Position numbers and translations under genes: made by a program. Under the pieces are notes generated by a model. The model was not told the origin of the DNA. It saw nothing but the letters and a program-made list of their open reading frames with translations, and ran no database searches. From Rhodospirillaceae bacterium (GTDB taxonomy: Bacteria > Pseudomonadota > Alphaproteobacteria > Kiloniellales > DSM-21159): 64,000 nucleotides of DNA. How positions within the stretch are numbered: the first letter of the stretch is position 1; each line of letters opens with the position of its first letter. Below, one piece after another: positions 19,545 to 28,356 of this stretch. Where the stretch lies: positions 2,739,430-2,803,429 of the forward strand of contig CP030885.1 in NCBI GenBank assembly GCA_006969625.1, given 5' to 3'.

Positions 19545-20012
19545 TCAGCCGGCGCCGGTGCCTGCGATCGCAGCCCCACCGCTTCCCCCCTCCTCCGACC
19601 CGTCGTCGTGCGCGGCAGAGCGTCGGGTCCGCGCGAAGCCGGCTTCCATGGCTCGAAGCTCGGCCATGGCGAGGTCGAGCGTTGCCGCGGCCCGCGCATG
19701 CGCGGCGTTGGCCGCGACATAGACCGAGGCTCCGAAAACGGCGAAGGCGACGATGAGCGCAGCGTGAATAACGGCGTCTTCGGCGCCGAAGGGGGTCGGC
19801 AGCCCGCGCCCGGCCAGCGATGCCGCAACCAAGGCGGCGCCGGCGGCGAGCGTGGCCAGCGGCAGCGCGCGCCCGAACCGGCTGCCGGCACGCATCCCCC
19901 CGCGGCTCGCCTCGCGCTCTCTCCGGATCGCATCCAGTTCCGCGCGAACCGCCTCCAGATCGCGAACGGCCTCGTCGACCCCGTCGGACGTCCCACCGTC
20001 TGCTGGCGTCAT
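19545..20012 (-). CDS. Small protein with coiled coil and two membrane segments, unknown function
   Basis: A 155-residue protein without a recognised family. Residues about 12-38 are a charged coiled-coil segment (VRDLEAVRAELDAIRREREA). Two hydrophobic helices follow, about 50-68 and 83-102. A helix rich in Ala and charged residues then leads to a Gly/Ser/Glu tail that looks disordered. The overall design mirrors the next gene downstream (coiled coil, membrane, coiled coil), hinting that the pair interact. Placement upstream of the restriction-modification enzyme is suggestive only. Confidence 0.5.
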   Translation of the reverse strand: MTPADGGTSDGVDEAVRDLEAVRAELDAIRREREASRGGMRAGSRFGRALPLATLAAGAALVAASLAGRGLPTPFGAEDAVIHAALIVAFAVFGASVYVAANAAHARAAATLDLAMAELRAMEAGFARTRRSAAHDDGSEEGGSGGAAIAGTGAG

Positions 20013-20097
20013 GATGATCTCCTCGTCGCCGGCACCTTCCGACTCTAGGCCGAGAAGACACGCCTCGGCAAAGAGATACCGCGTCTCTCCTCGGCCG

Positions 20098-21129
20098 CTA
20101 CGGCGTCAGCACGATGCGGCCCTCGATGCTGCCCTGCTTCATGCGCTCGAAGACGCTGTTGATGTTCTCCAGCGGCTCGACCGCGACCGTGGAGTGGACC
20201 AAGCCCTCGGCGGCGAAGCCCAGGCATTCCTGCAGGTCCAGGCGGGTGCCGACGATCGAGCCGCGCAGGGTGATGCGCTTCAGCACGACGTCGAAGATCG
20301 GCACCGGGAAGTCGCCCGGCGGCAGGCCGTTGAGGGCGATCGTGCCGCCGCGCCGGGCCATCCCGAGGGCCTGGGCGAAGGCCGGCCGCGAGACGGCGGT
20401 GACGAGGACGCCATGGCAGCCGCCGATGGTCCGTGCCACCTCGTCGGCCGGGTCCTGGGTGGCGGCGTTGATCGTCATGTTGGCGCCCAGCTTCTTGGCC
20501 AGCTCCAGCTTGTCGTCGGCGATGTCCACCGCGACCACGTGGCGCCCCATCGCCTTGGCGTACTGCACCGCCATGTGGCCGAGCCCGCCGATGCCCGAGA
20601 TGGCCACCCAGTCGCCCGGCTTGGTGTCGGTCTCCTTCAGCCCCTTGTAGACCGTCACGCCGGCGCAGAGCACCGGCGCCAGCTCGGCCAACTCGACGTT
20701 GCCCGGCAGCTTGCCGACGAAGCGCGGGTCGGCCTTGGCGTACTCGGCATAGCCGCCGTCGACGCTATAGCCGGTGTTCTGCTGGCTCTCGCACAGGGTC
20801 TCCCAGCCGCCGACGCAATGCTCGCAGAAGCCGCACGCGGTGTGCAGCCAGGGCACGCCGACGAGGTCGCCTTCCTTGACGTTGGTCACCTCGCGGCCGA
20901 CGGCAGCCACCGTGCCGCAGCCCTCGTGCCCCGGGATCAGCGGCAGGGTCGGCTTGACCGGCCAGTCGCCCTCTGCGGCGTGCAGGTCGGTGTGACAGAC
21001 GCCGCTGGCCTGAATCCGCACCAGAATCTCGTGCGGGCCGATCTCCGGGATCGGCACCTCCTCGATCTGCAGGGGCGCCCCGAATTCGTGCACCACAGCC
21101 GCCTTCATCGTCTTGGCCATGACCGCCAA
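20098..21129 (-). CDS. adhP: Zinc-dependent alcohol dehydrogenase (AdhP type)
   Basis: A 343-residue medium-chain dehydrogenase that oxidises primary alcohols or reduces aldehydes with NAD. Catalytic zinc ligands are visible in [15 protein letters not shown] and [14 protein letters not shown]. Structural zinc ligands are [15 protein letters not shown]. The nucleotide-binding motif is [17 protein letters not shown]. The start may be MAVMAK at 21129 or MAKTMK at 21120. It is divergent from the polyamine aminotransferase at 21483, but a shared pathway is not demonstrated. Confidence 0.93.
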   Translation of the reverse strand: MAVMAKTMKAAVVHEFGAPLQIEEVPIPEIGPHEILVRIQASGVCHTDLHAAEGDWPVKPTLPLIPGHEGCGTVAAVGREVTNVKEGDLVGVPWLHTACGFCEHCVGGWETLCESQQNTGYSVDGGYAEYAKADPRFVGKLPGNVELAELAPVLCAGVTVYKGLKETDTKPGDWVAISGIGGLGHMAVQYAKAMGRHVVAVDIADDKLELAKKLGANMTINAATQDPADEVARTIGGCHGVLVTAVSRPAFAQALGMARRGGTIALNGLPPGDFPVPIFDVVLKRITLRGSIVGTRLDLQECLGFAAEGLVHSTVAVEPLENINSVFERMKQGSIEGRIVLTP

Positions 21130-21482
21130 ATCTCCTTTGTCCTGTCCCCATTCGAGCCCGTCGGCGAAGCAGCCGCCATTTCCCCATAAGCGGGCGCGCG
21201 CTTCACATCATTTCCACCTGATGCAGGCCAAATGCATTTACGCAGAAGCAATGGGAATTCAGCCGGCGTCGCGCTTGGAAGCCGCAGCGGCGGAGGTTAC
21301 CCTTAGGGCGATGCAGACTTCGCGCACCCGCTTCCGCCTGGAGGGCGCGACCTCCGGCTCGCACAGCCGCTGCCGGCGCAGCGAGCTGATGATCCTCTGC
21401 GCGCGCATCGGCTACAATCCGTAGGGCTGTTTCCGCAAACCATTCATTTAGCCGAAACAGACCTTTACGGAGCGTTTTTGAC
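21130..21482. other. Intergenic region between adhP and the aminotransferase gene
   Basis: This 353-base divergent gap must contain promoters for both flanking genes. It is more AT-rich than its surroundings, especially at 21195-21255 and 21425-21480. A ribosome-binding sequence CGGAG lies before the aminotransferase ATG. No clear gene or operator palindrome is seen. Confidence 0.5.
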
Positions 21483-22874
21483 ATGCCGATGGAGCCCTTG
21501 CGCAACACCACCGTCCGCTGGCGCGAGCTGGACGTCCGCCACCACCTGAGCCCCTTCACCGACTACAAGACGCTCAAGCACGGCGAGGGCGGCAGCCGCA
21601 TCATCACCCATGCCAAGGGCGTCTACCTGACCGACTCCGAGGGCCAGGAGCTGCTGGACGGCATGGCCGGCCTGTGGTGCGTGAACGTCGGCTACGGCCG
21701 TCACGAGCTGGCGGAGGCGGCCTACCGCCAGATGCTGGAGCTGCCCTACTACAACACCTTCTTCAAGACGGCGACGCCGCCGGCGGTGGAGCTGTCGGAG
21801 AAGCTGGCGCAGATCGCGCCGGCCGGCCTCAACCGGGCCTTCTTCGGCTCCAGCGGCTCGGAATCGAACGACACGGTGGTCCGCCTGGTGCGCCGCTACT
21901 GGAACCTCAAGGGCCAGCCGGAGAAGGCCGCCATCGTCAGCCGCACCTACGCCTACCACGGCTCGACCATGGCCTCGGCCAGCCTGGGCGGCATGGCGCC
22001 GATGCAGGAGGGCTTCGGCCTGCCGCTGCCCGGCTTCCACCATGTCATGCCGCCCTACTGGTTCGACTTCGCCGAGCCGGGCGAGAGCCCGGCCGACTTC
22101 GGACGGCGCGCCGCCAAGGCGGTCGAGGACAAGATCCTGGAGATCGGACCCGACAAGGTGGGTGCCTTCGTCGGCGAGCCGATCCAGGGCGCCGGCGGCG
22201 TCATCGTTCCGCCGGAGACCTACTGGCCGGAGATCCAGCGCATCTGCCGCGCGTACGACATCCTGCTGGTCGTCGACGAGGTGATCTGCGGCTTCGGGCG
22301 CACCGGCCACTGGTTCGCCAGCGAGCACTTCGGGATCGAGCCGGACCTGATGACCCTGGCCAAGGGCATCACCTCCGGCTACGTGCCGCTGTCGGCCGTG
22401 CTGGTCTCCGACCGGGTCGGCGAGGTGCTGGAGGCCGGCGCGGGCGAGTTCGCGCACGGCTACACCTACTCCGGCCACCCGGTCGCCTGCGCGGTGGCGC
22501 TGGCCAACATCGATCTCATCGAGCGCGACGGCCTGATCGCCAAGGTGCGCGAGGAGACCGGGCCCTACCTGGCGGAAAAGCTCCAGGGCCTGGCCGACCA
22601 CCCGCTGGTCGGCGAGGTGCGCAGCCTCGGGCTGATCGGGGCGATCGAGCTGGTCGAGGACAAGGCGACCCGCCGCCACTTCAACCCGCTCGGCCGCGTC
22701 GGCACCCTTTGCCGCGACCACTGCTTCGCCAACGGCCTGGTGATGCGCGCCGTGCGCGACGCCATGGTGCTCTCGCCGCCGCTGATCATCGAGCCGGCCC
22801 AGATCGACGAGCTGGTCGTCAAGGCGCGGCACTGCCTCGACCTGACGGCCAGGGACCTCGGCCTCATCGCCTGA
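21483..22874 (+). CDS. Putrescine-type class III aminotransferase (SpuC-like)
   Basis: A 463-residue PLP-dependent aminotransferase similar to putrescine--pyruvate transaminases. Diagnostic sequence includes DGMAGLWCVNVGYGRHELAE, SSGSESNDTVVRL, LVVDEVICGFGRTG (PLP Asp265) and LAKGITSGYVPL (Schiff-base Lys294). It would convert putrescine or a related diamine to 4-aminobutanal, with pyruvate as acceptor. It is followed after 17 bases by N-carbamoylputrescine amidase, so the two likely form an operon in which the second enzyme supplies putrescine to the first. The exact amine is inferred. Confidence 0.88.
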   Translation: MPMEPLRNTTVRWRELDVRHHLSPFTDYKTLKHGEGGSRIITHAKGVYLTDSEGQELLDGMAGLWCVNVGYGRHELAEAAYRQMLELPYYNTFFKTATPPAVELSEKLAQIAPAGLNRAFFGSSGSESNDTVVRLVRRYWNLKGQPEKAAIVSRTYAYHGSTMASASLGGMAPMQEGFGLPLPGFHHVMPPYWFDFAEPGESPADFGRRAAKAVEDKILEIGPDKVGAFVGEPIQGAGGVIVPPETYWPEIQRICRAYDILLVVDEVICGFGRTGHWFASEHFGIEPDLMTLAKGITSGYVPLSAVLVSDRVGEVLEAGAGEFAHGYTYSGHPVACAVALANIDLIERDGLIAKVREETGPYLAEKLQGLADHPLVGEVRSLGLIGAIELVEDKATRRHFNPLGRVGTLCRDHCFANGLVMRAVRDAMVLSPPLIIEPAQIDELVVKARHCLDLTARDLGLIA

Positions 22875-22891
22875 TAAGGGGGGACGGGAAG

Positions 22892-23767
22892 ATGCCCCGC
22901 ACCGTCACCGTCGCCGCCACCCAGATGGGCTGTTCCTGGGACACGGCCGCCAACCTGGACCGGGCCGAGGCCCTGGTGCGGCAGGCGGCCGGCCAGGGCG
23001 CGCAGGTCGTGCTGCTGCAGGAGCTGTTCGAGACGCCCTACTTCTGCCCGGACCAGAAGCAGAGCCTCTTCGCGCTCGCCCAGCCCTTCGAGGGCAACGC
23101 GCTGATCGCCCGCTTCGCCGCCCTGGCGAAGGAGCTGGGGGTGGTGCTGCCGATCAGCTTCTTCGAGCGGGCCAACAACGCCCACTACAACTCGATCGCC
23201 ATCGCCGACGCCGATGGCACCGTGCTGGGAATCTACCGAAAGTCCCATATCCCCGATGGTCCGGGCTATCAGGAGAAGTTCTACTTCAACCTCGGCGACA
23301 CCGGCTTCCGGGTCTGGGACACGGCGGTCGGGCGCATCGGCGTCGGCATCTGCTGGGACCAGTGGTTCCCCGAGTGCGCCCGGGCCATGGCGCTGATGGG
23401 CGCCGAGATCCTATTCTACCCCACCGCCATCGGCAACGAACCGCAGGACCCCAGCCTGGTCTCCAAGGACCACTGGCAGCGCACCATGCAGGGCCACGCC
23501 GCCGCCAACATGACGCCGCTGGTCGCCAGCAACCGCATCGGCGAGGAGCAGGCGGACGCGGCGCTGATGCGCTTCTACGGCGCCTCCTTCATCGCCGACG
23601 AGACCGGCGCCAAGCTGGCCGAGGCCGGCGCCGAGGAAGCCGTCCTGACCGCCAGCTTCGACCTGGAGGCGGTGCGCGCGGCCCGCGCCTCCTGGGGCTT
23701 CTTCCGCGACCGCCGCCCCGAGCTCTACGGCCCGCTGCTCACGTTGGACGGCTGGACGGCGCGATAG
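22892..23767 (+). CDS. aguB: N-carbamoylputrescine amidase
   Basis: A 291-residue nitrilase-superfamily enzyme that hydrolyses N-carbamoylputrescine to putrescine, CO2 and ammonia, the last step of the agmatine route. The catalytic Glu44 (LLQELFETPYF), Lys117 (YRKSHIPDG) and Cys154 (GICWDQWFPE) are all present. The conserved KDHWQRTMQGHAAANM follows. The agmatine deiminase partner AguA is not in the window. It lies just downstream of the putrescine-type aminotransferase. Confidence 0.9.
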   Translation: MPRTVTVAATQMGCSWDTAANLDRAEALVRQAAGQGAQVVLLQELFETPYFCPDQKQSLFALAQPFEGNALIARFAALAKELGVVLPISFFERANNAHYNSIAIADADGTVLGIYRKSHIPDGPGYQEKFYFNLGDTGFRVWDTAVGRIGVGICWDQWFPECARAMALMGAEILFYPTAIGNEPQDPSLVSKDHWQRTMQGHAAANMTPLVASNRIGEEQADAALMRFYGASFIADETGAKLAEAGAEEAVLTASFDLEAVRAARASWGFFRDRRPELYGPLLTLDGWTAR

Positions 23768-23789
23768 GCCGGACGCGCTCTCAAACCGC

Positions 23790-23918
23790 TTCACCCTGAG
23801 CCTGTCGAAGGGCGAAGTGGTCGGGCCGTCTGGCCCGACACACGATGCTCGCAGACAGCGCGACGCCACAGCCGCCTTGCGGCGGCTGCCCTTCGTCCTT
23901 CGACAGGCTCAGGGTGAA
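23790..23918. repeat. REP-like inverted repeat pair
   Basis: Two 28-base arms (23790-23817 and 23891-23918) are inverted copies with one mismatch, separated by 73 bases. The core CTTCGACAGGCTCAGGGTGA resembles a repeat I associate with intergenic regions of many alphaproteobacterial genomes. It lies between the convergent ends of aguB and the aldehyde dehydrogenase gene and could act as a bidirectional terminator or mobile REP element. Confidence 0.75.
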
Positions 23919-23954
23919 GGGCACCACGAAAGAGAACGCGCCCGAAGCCCCGCC

Positions 23955-25457
23955 TCAGCTCCCCAGCTCGATCCAGACGGTCTTCAGCTCGGTGTACTTG
24001 TCCAGCGCGTGCAGGGACTTGTCGCGGCCGAAGCCGGACTGCTTGTAGCCGCCGAAGGGGGTGGTGATGTCGCCGCCGTCGAAGCAGTTGATCCAGACCG
24101 AGCCGGCGCGCAGGCCGCGGGCCATCTTGTGCGCCGTGTCGATGTTCTTCGTCCAGACCGCGGCGGCCAGGCCGTAGACCGTCTCGTTGGCGATGCGCAG
24201 CCCCTCCTCCGGGTCCGAGAAGGTCAGCGTCGAGAGCACCGGCCCGAAGATCTCCTCCTGGGCGATGGTCATCTTGTTGTCGACCTGGTCGAAGATCGTC
24301 GGCTCGACGTAGTAGCCGCCCTCCTCGGTCTGCAGCTGCTTGCCGCCGAGCACGAGCTGCGCGCCCTCCTGCTGGCCCAGGCCGATGTAGCGCAGCACCT
24401 TGTCCATCTGCTCGCGGTCGACGATGGCGCCCATCCTGGTCTGCGGGTCGAGCGGGTTGCCGACCTTGATGCCCTTGGCGATGTCCATGACCTTCTCCAT
24501 CAGGGCGTCCTTGACGCTCTCCTGCACCAGCAGGCGCGAGCCCGCGTTGCAGACTTCGCCCTGATTGAAGAAGATGCCCCAGGCCGCCGCCTCCGCCGCC
24601 TGGTCGAGGTCGCTGGTGTCGGCCAGGACGATGTGCGGGGTCTTGCCGCCGCACTCCAGCGACACGCGCTTCATGTTCGACTGGCCGGAGTATTGCAGCA
24701 ACAGTTTCCCGACCTCGCCGGAGCCGGTGAAGGCAATACCGTCGACGTCCATGTGCAGGCCGAGCGCCTTGCCCGCCTGCTCGCCCAGGCCAGGCACGAC
24801 CTGGAAGATGCCCTCGGGAATGCCGGCCTCGGCGCCCAGCTCGGCCAGGCGGATGGCGCTCAGGGAGGACTGCTCGGCCGGCTTGAGGATCAGCGCGTTG
24901 CCGCTGACCAGGGCGGGGCCGATCTTCCAGGCGGCCATGATCATCGGGAAGTTCCAGGGCACGATGGCGGCCACCACGCCCATCGGCTCGCGCCGGATCA
25001 TCGCCAGGATCTTCGGGTCGGTCGGCGCCACTTCGTCGTAGATCTTGTCGGCGCTCTCGGCATACCAGCGGATGCAGTTGGCGGTGGCCGGGACGTCGAT
25101 CGCGCGCGAGTCGCCGATCGGCTTGCCCATGTCGAGCGTCTCGAGCAGGGCCAGCTCGTCGCGGTTCGCCTCGATCAGCTCGGCGAACTTCAGCAGCACC
25201 GCCTTGCGCGCCTTCGGCGCCAGACCGCTCCAGACGCCCGACTCGAAGGCGGCGCGCGCGGCGGTGACGGCGCGGTCGACGTCCTCCGCACCGCAGGCAG
25301 CGACCTTGGTGAGCACGCGGCCGTCCACCGGGCTGATGCAGTCGAAGGTCTCGCCGCCGGCGGCATCGACGTAGCGCCCGCCGATGAAGGCCTGGTTGCG
25401 GAACTGCAGCCCGGCGGCGCGGGCCTTGAGGTCGTCGAGCGACAGCACGGCGGACAT
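23955..25457 (-). CDS. Aldehyde dehydrogenase, gamma-glutamyl-aminobutyraldehyde type (PuuC-like)
   Basis: A 500-residue NAD(P)-dependent aldehyde dehydrogenase. Catalytic Cys303 is in FFNQGEVCNAGSR and Glu268 in SLECGGKTP; Asn169 lies in VPWNFPMIM. The sequence is closest in style to PuuC, which oxidises gamma-glutamyl-gamma-aminobutyraldehyde and other amino-aldehydes. The start at 25457 (MSAVLSLDDLKARAAG) has GAGGTG upstream. It is convergent with aguB across an inverted repeat. It can serve the product of either the glutamylated or the transaminated putrescine route. Confidence 0.88.
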   Translation of the reverse strand: MSAVLSLDDLKARAAGLQFRNQAFIGGRYVDAAGGETFDCISPVDGRVLTKVAACGAEDVDRAVTAARAAFESGVWSGLAPKARKAVLLKFAELIEANRDELALLETLDMGKPIGDSRAIDVPATANCIRWYAESADKIYDEVAPTDPKILAMIRREPMGVVAAIVPWNFPMIMAAWKIGPALVSGNALILKPAEQSSLSAIRLAELGAEAGIPEGIFQVVPGLGEQAGKALGLHMDVDGIAFTGSGEVGKLLLQYSGQSNMKRVSLECGGKTPHIVLADTSDLDQAAEAAAWGIFFNQGEVCNAGSRLLVQESVKDALMEKVMDIAKGIKVGNPLDPQTRMGAIVDREQMDKVLRYIGLGQQEGAQLVLGGKQLQTEEGGYYVEPTIFDQVDNKMTIAQEEIFGPVLSTLTFSDPEEGLRIANETVYGLAAAVWTKNIDTAHKMARGLRAGSVWINCFDGGDITTPFGGYKQSGFGRDKSLHALDKYTELKTVWIELGS

Positions 25458-25535
25458 GGAAGACACCTCGTGGCGTTGGCATGGAAAAACCGGCGCGAGC
25501 CTACGCTTCGCCCGCGCGCCCGGCAACGGGGCTCA

Positions 25536-25581
25536 GAGACCGTTTGAGAATGGGCCTCCAGGCCCATTCTCAAACGGTCTC
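25536..25581 (-). terminator. Perfect 21-bp hairpin spanning the end of the FGGY kinase gene
   Basis: Arms 25536-25556 and 25561-25581 are perfect complements around a four-base TCCA loop. The right arm contains the last sense codons and stop of the kinase gene. No U tract follows, so it may stabilise the mRNA end, act as a bidirectional block, or be an inserted palindromic element. Confidence 0.65.
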
Positions 25582-27120
25582 CCAGGGCTCGCGCTCGGCG
25601 AAGGCATGCAGCTTGTGATTCAACGGCGCCAGCGCCTGTTGGGTTTCGCGGTAGAGGCCGAACAGCTCCGTGTAGAGCGCATGTCGGGCCGCATCCGGCT
25701 CCGCGCGGGCAAGCGTCGTCACGCAGGCCGCGACGGCGGCGCGCGGGTCCGCGAAGAGGCCAGCGCCCACGCCGGCGACCAGCGCGGCGCCGAAGGAGGC
25801 GTCGCCGTTGCCGGGGATCGACATGGGCAGGCCGGTGACATCCGCCATGATCTGGCGCCAGGTGGCACTCTTGGCGCCGCCGCCGATCAGCCTGACCCCT
25901 TCCCCGTTCGCGCCCATGACCTGGCCGACGTCGCGCGCCTGCTCGACCAGGTCGCGGATCGAAAAGGCGATGCCTTCGTAGACCGCGCGGGCGATCTCGG
26001 CCCGGCCGTGCCGCATGGTCAGGCCGACGAAGTCGGCGCGCAGCAGCGGGTCCCAGTAGGGCGCGCGCTCGCCCTGCAGGTAGGGATGGAACAGCAGGCC
26101 GCGGCTGCCCGGCGGCACCTCGGCGGCCAGGCTGTCCATCTCGGCGAAGACGGCGCCGCCGTCCGCCTGCCCGGAGGTCGGCGCGAACAGGGTGTCGCGC
26201 ACCCAGCGGTGCGCGGAGGCGCAGGAGTTCGTGCCCGTGGCCGTGTAGTACATGCCCGGCAGAATGTGCGGGTAGCAGGAGATCGGCGGGTTCGCCATGG
26301 GATGGTCGGCGGCGTAGAACAGCACCCCGGCGGTGGCCAGCTTGATCGCCCCCATCCCCGGCTCGACCGCGCCGACCCCGAAGAACTCCACCGTCGTGTC
26401 GTTCGAGCCGCAGACCACCGGCGTGCCCGGCCTCAGGCCGGCCGCCTGTGCAGCGGCTTGGGAGACGCCGCCGACCACCTGCCAGGGGGCGACGACCGGC
26501 GGCAGGGTCTGCATCGGCCAGTCGATCAGGGCGCACAGCTCCTCCGACCAGCCGCCGCTGCGCACGTCGGCCATCAGCGCGCCGATCACGTCGGAGAAGT
26601 CGGTCTCCCAGGTGCCGGTCACCTTGAGGCGCAGGTAGTCCTTGGCGATGCACAGGCGCCGCGTCTTGGCCTTCACCTCCGGTTCGTGCCGGCCGATCCA
26701 GTCGAGCATGGCCAGCGACCAGGTGGCGTTCGCCTTGTTCAGCGAGCGCGCCAGGATCAGGTCGCCGGCCCGCGCGTGCAGCGCCGTCGCCTCGGCGCTG
26801 GCGCGCGTGTCCGACCAGAGGATGGCCGGCCGCAGCGGCCGGTCGTCGCCGTCCAGCAGCACCGGGATGTGGGCGCCCGCCGAAAGCCCGATCGCGGCGA
26901 TGTCGCCAGCGGCGATGCCGGCCGCGGCCATCGCGGCGGGCACGGCGGCATTGAAGGCGTCGACCCAGTCCTCCGGGTCCTGCTCGGCCCAGCCGAAGTG
27001 CGGATGCCGCGTGGCGACCGGATGCGCCGCTTCGCCCAGCAGGCGGCCGTCCGTGGCGATCAGGCTCGCCTTCAGGCTGCCCGCGCCCAAATCCACGCCG
27101 AGAAGTACCTGCTCGCCCAT
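25570..27120 (-). CDS. FGGY-family carbohydrate kinase (xylulokinase-like)
   Basis: A 516-residue sugar kinase with two ASKHA-type domains. The N-terminal phosphate motif is LLGVDLGAGSLKASLIATDG, and the adenosine motif region is VRLIGGGAKSATWRQIMADV. GERAPYWDPLLRADFVG matches the family signature region. Length fits xylulokinase (XylB). The enzyme would phosphorylate a pentose or ketose with ATP. No sugar isomerase or transporter is adjacent, so the substrate is open. Its last codons lie within a 21-bp perfect hairpin. Confidence 0.85.
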   Translation of the reverse strand: MGEQVLLGVDLGAGSLKASLIATDGRLLGEAAHPVATRHPHFGWAEQDPEDWVDAFNAAVPAAMAAAGIAAGDIAAIGLSAGAHIPVLLDGDDRPLRPAILWSDTRASAEATALHARAGDLILARSLNKANATWSLAMLDWIGRHEPEVKAKTRRLCIAKDYLRLKVTGTWETDFSDVIGALMADVRSGGWSEELCALIDWPMQTLPPVVAPWQVVGGVSQAAAQAAGLRPGTPVVCGSNDTTVEFFGVGAVEPGMGAIKLATAGVLFYAADHPMANPPISCYPHILPGMYYTATGTNSCASAHRWVRDTLFAPTSGQADGGAVFAEMDSLAAEVPPGSRGLLFHPYLQGERAPYWDPLLRADFVGLTMRHGRAEIARAVYEGIAFSIRDLVEQARDVGQVMGANGEGVRLIGGGAKSATWRQIMADVTGLPMSIPGNGDASFGAALVAGVGAGLFADPRAAVAACVTTLARAEPDAARHALYTELFGLYRETQQALAPLNHKLHAFAEREPWETV

Positions 27121-27287
27121 CGGCCCCCATCGCGCCCTTGCATGCCGGTTATGCGGGCGCTTGCCGCCCGCGCCGTGCCTCGCCCAGGTTATGACAGACG
27201 CTCGGCCTATGCCTCAATGGCCAGTGCGTTGCACCTGCCAAATTTCACGTGGTACTTTCCACATTCCCGATGCCACGGATCGCCGCC

Positions 27288-28334
27288 ATGACCGAGAGCT
27301 CGCCCAACGCCGTCGCCACCACGCTGGATCCCGGCCTACTCGGCGCCCGCGTCCCGCTCGAAAGCCTGCCGGTCGTCGACCTCGCGCCCTTCCTGCAGGG
27401 CGATGCGCAGCAGCGCCGCGCCGTCGCCCGCCAGATCGGCGAGGCCTGCCGCAACATCGGCTTCTTCTACATCGTCGGGCACGGCGTGCCGGTCGAGCTG
27501 CGCGCCCAGGTCTTCGCCGAGGCCAAGCGCTTCTTCGACCAGCCGCAGGACAAGAAGCTGGAGATCGACATCGAGCGCTCGGCCTGCCACCGCGGCTACT
27601 TCAAGCTCGGCGGCGAGAACCTGGATCCCGCCAGGCAGAAGCAGGGCGGCGACCTGAAGGAAGGGATCAAGATCGGCCAGGATCTGCCGCGCGACCATCC
27701 GCTGGTACGCGCCGGCACGCCGCTGCACGGCCCCAACCAGTGGCCGGCCGAGCTGCCCGGCTTCCAGCAGACGATGCAGACCTACTTCGCGACGCTGAGC
27801 GGACTCGGGCGGCAGCTCATGCACGCCTTCGCGCTCGCGCTCGAGCTGCCGGAGGACTTTTTCGACACCGATCTGGAGCTGCCGATGGTGACGCTGGGGC
27901 CGCTGCACTACCCGCCGCAGCGCGGACAGATCAGCGAGGCCCAGATCGGCGCCGGGGCGCACACCGATTTCGGCTGCCTCACCATCCTGGCGCAGGACCC
28001 GGTCGGCGGCCTGCAGGTGCGCAACGCCGCCGGCGCGTGGATCGACGCGCCCTTCGTCGAGGATTCCTTCGTCGTCAACATCGGCGACATGATGGCGCGC
28101 TGGACCAACGACATCTTCGCCTCGACCCTGCACCGGGTGATCAACACCTCGGGGCAGGAGCGCTACTCGATCCCCTTCTTCTTCGACCCCGACCACGATG
28201 CCGACGTCTCCTGTCTGGAGACCTGCTGCGGGCCCGACCGGCCGGCCAAGTACCCGCCGACCACGGGGCTCCAACACCTCCTGGACATGATCAACGCGAC
28301 CTTCGACTATCACCGCGACAAACCGACGAACTGA
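27288..28334 (+). CDS. 2-oxoglutarate/Fe(II)-dependent dioxygenase, isopenicillin N synthase family
   Basis: A 348-residue non-haem iron oxygenase. The N-terminal DIOX_N part has FFYIVGHGVP. The double-stranded beta-helix carries the iron ligands His225 and Asp227 (AGAHTDFGC) and His282 (STLHRVINTSG), and Arg292-x-Ser294 (RYSIPFFFDP) for the cosubstrate. Upstream in-frame starts at 27270 (ATG) and 27249 (GTG) are possible. Substrates in this family range from amino acids to ethylene-forming reactions, so no reaction is assigned. A class I amidotransferase and a GNAT enzyme follow closely on the same strand. Confidence 0.85.
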   Translation: MTESSPNAVATTLDPGLLGARVPLESLPVVDLAPFLQGDAQQRRAVARQIGEACRNIGFFYIVGHGVPVELRAQVFAEAKRFFDQPQDKKLEIDIERSACHRGYFKLGGENLDPARQKQGGDLKEGIKIGQDLPRDHPLVRAGTPLHGPNQWPAELPGFQQTMQTYFATLSGLGRQLMHAFALALELPEDFFDTDLELPMVTLGPLHYPPQRGQISEAQIGAGAHTDFGCLTILAQDPVGGLQVRNAAGAWIDAPFVEDSFVVNIGDMMARWTNDIFASTLHRVINTSGQERYSIPFFFDPDHDADVSCLETCCGPDRPAKYPPTTGLQHLLDMINATFDYHRDKPTN

Positions 28335-28356
28335 TCCAGGCAGTGCGAGGGGTAGC

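Noticed and set aside
15463-20061. A single 1532-residue reading of the restriction-modification frame
   Set aside because: The first 360 residues are Arg/Gly-rich and overlap two small genes in other frames; the family-like start is MSFDAVQAV at 18978.
25536-25581. Classical intrinsic terminator
   Set aside because: Stem is perfect but no U run follows in the minus-strand transcript, so only a generic hairpin role is claimed.
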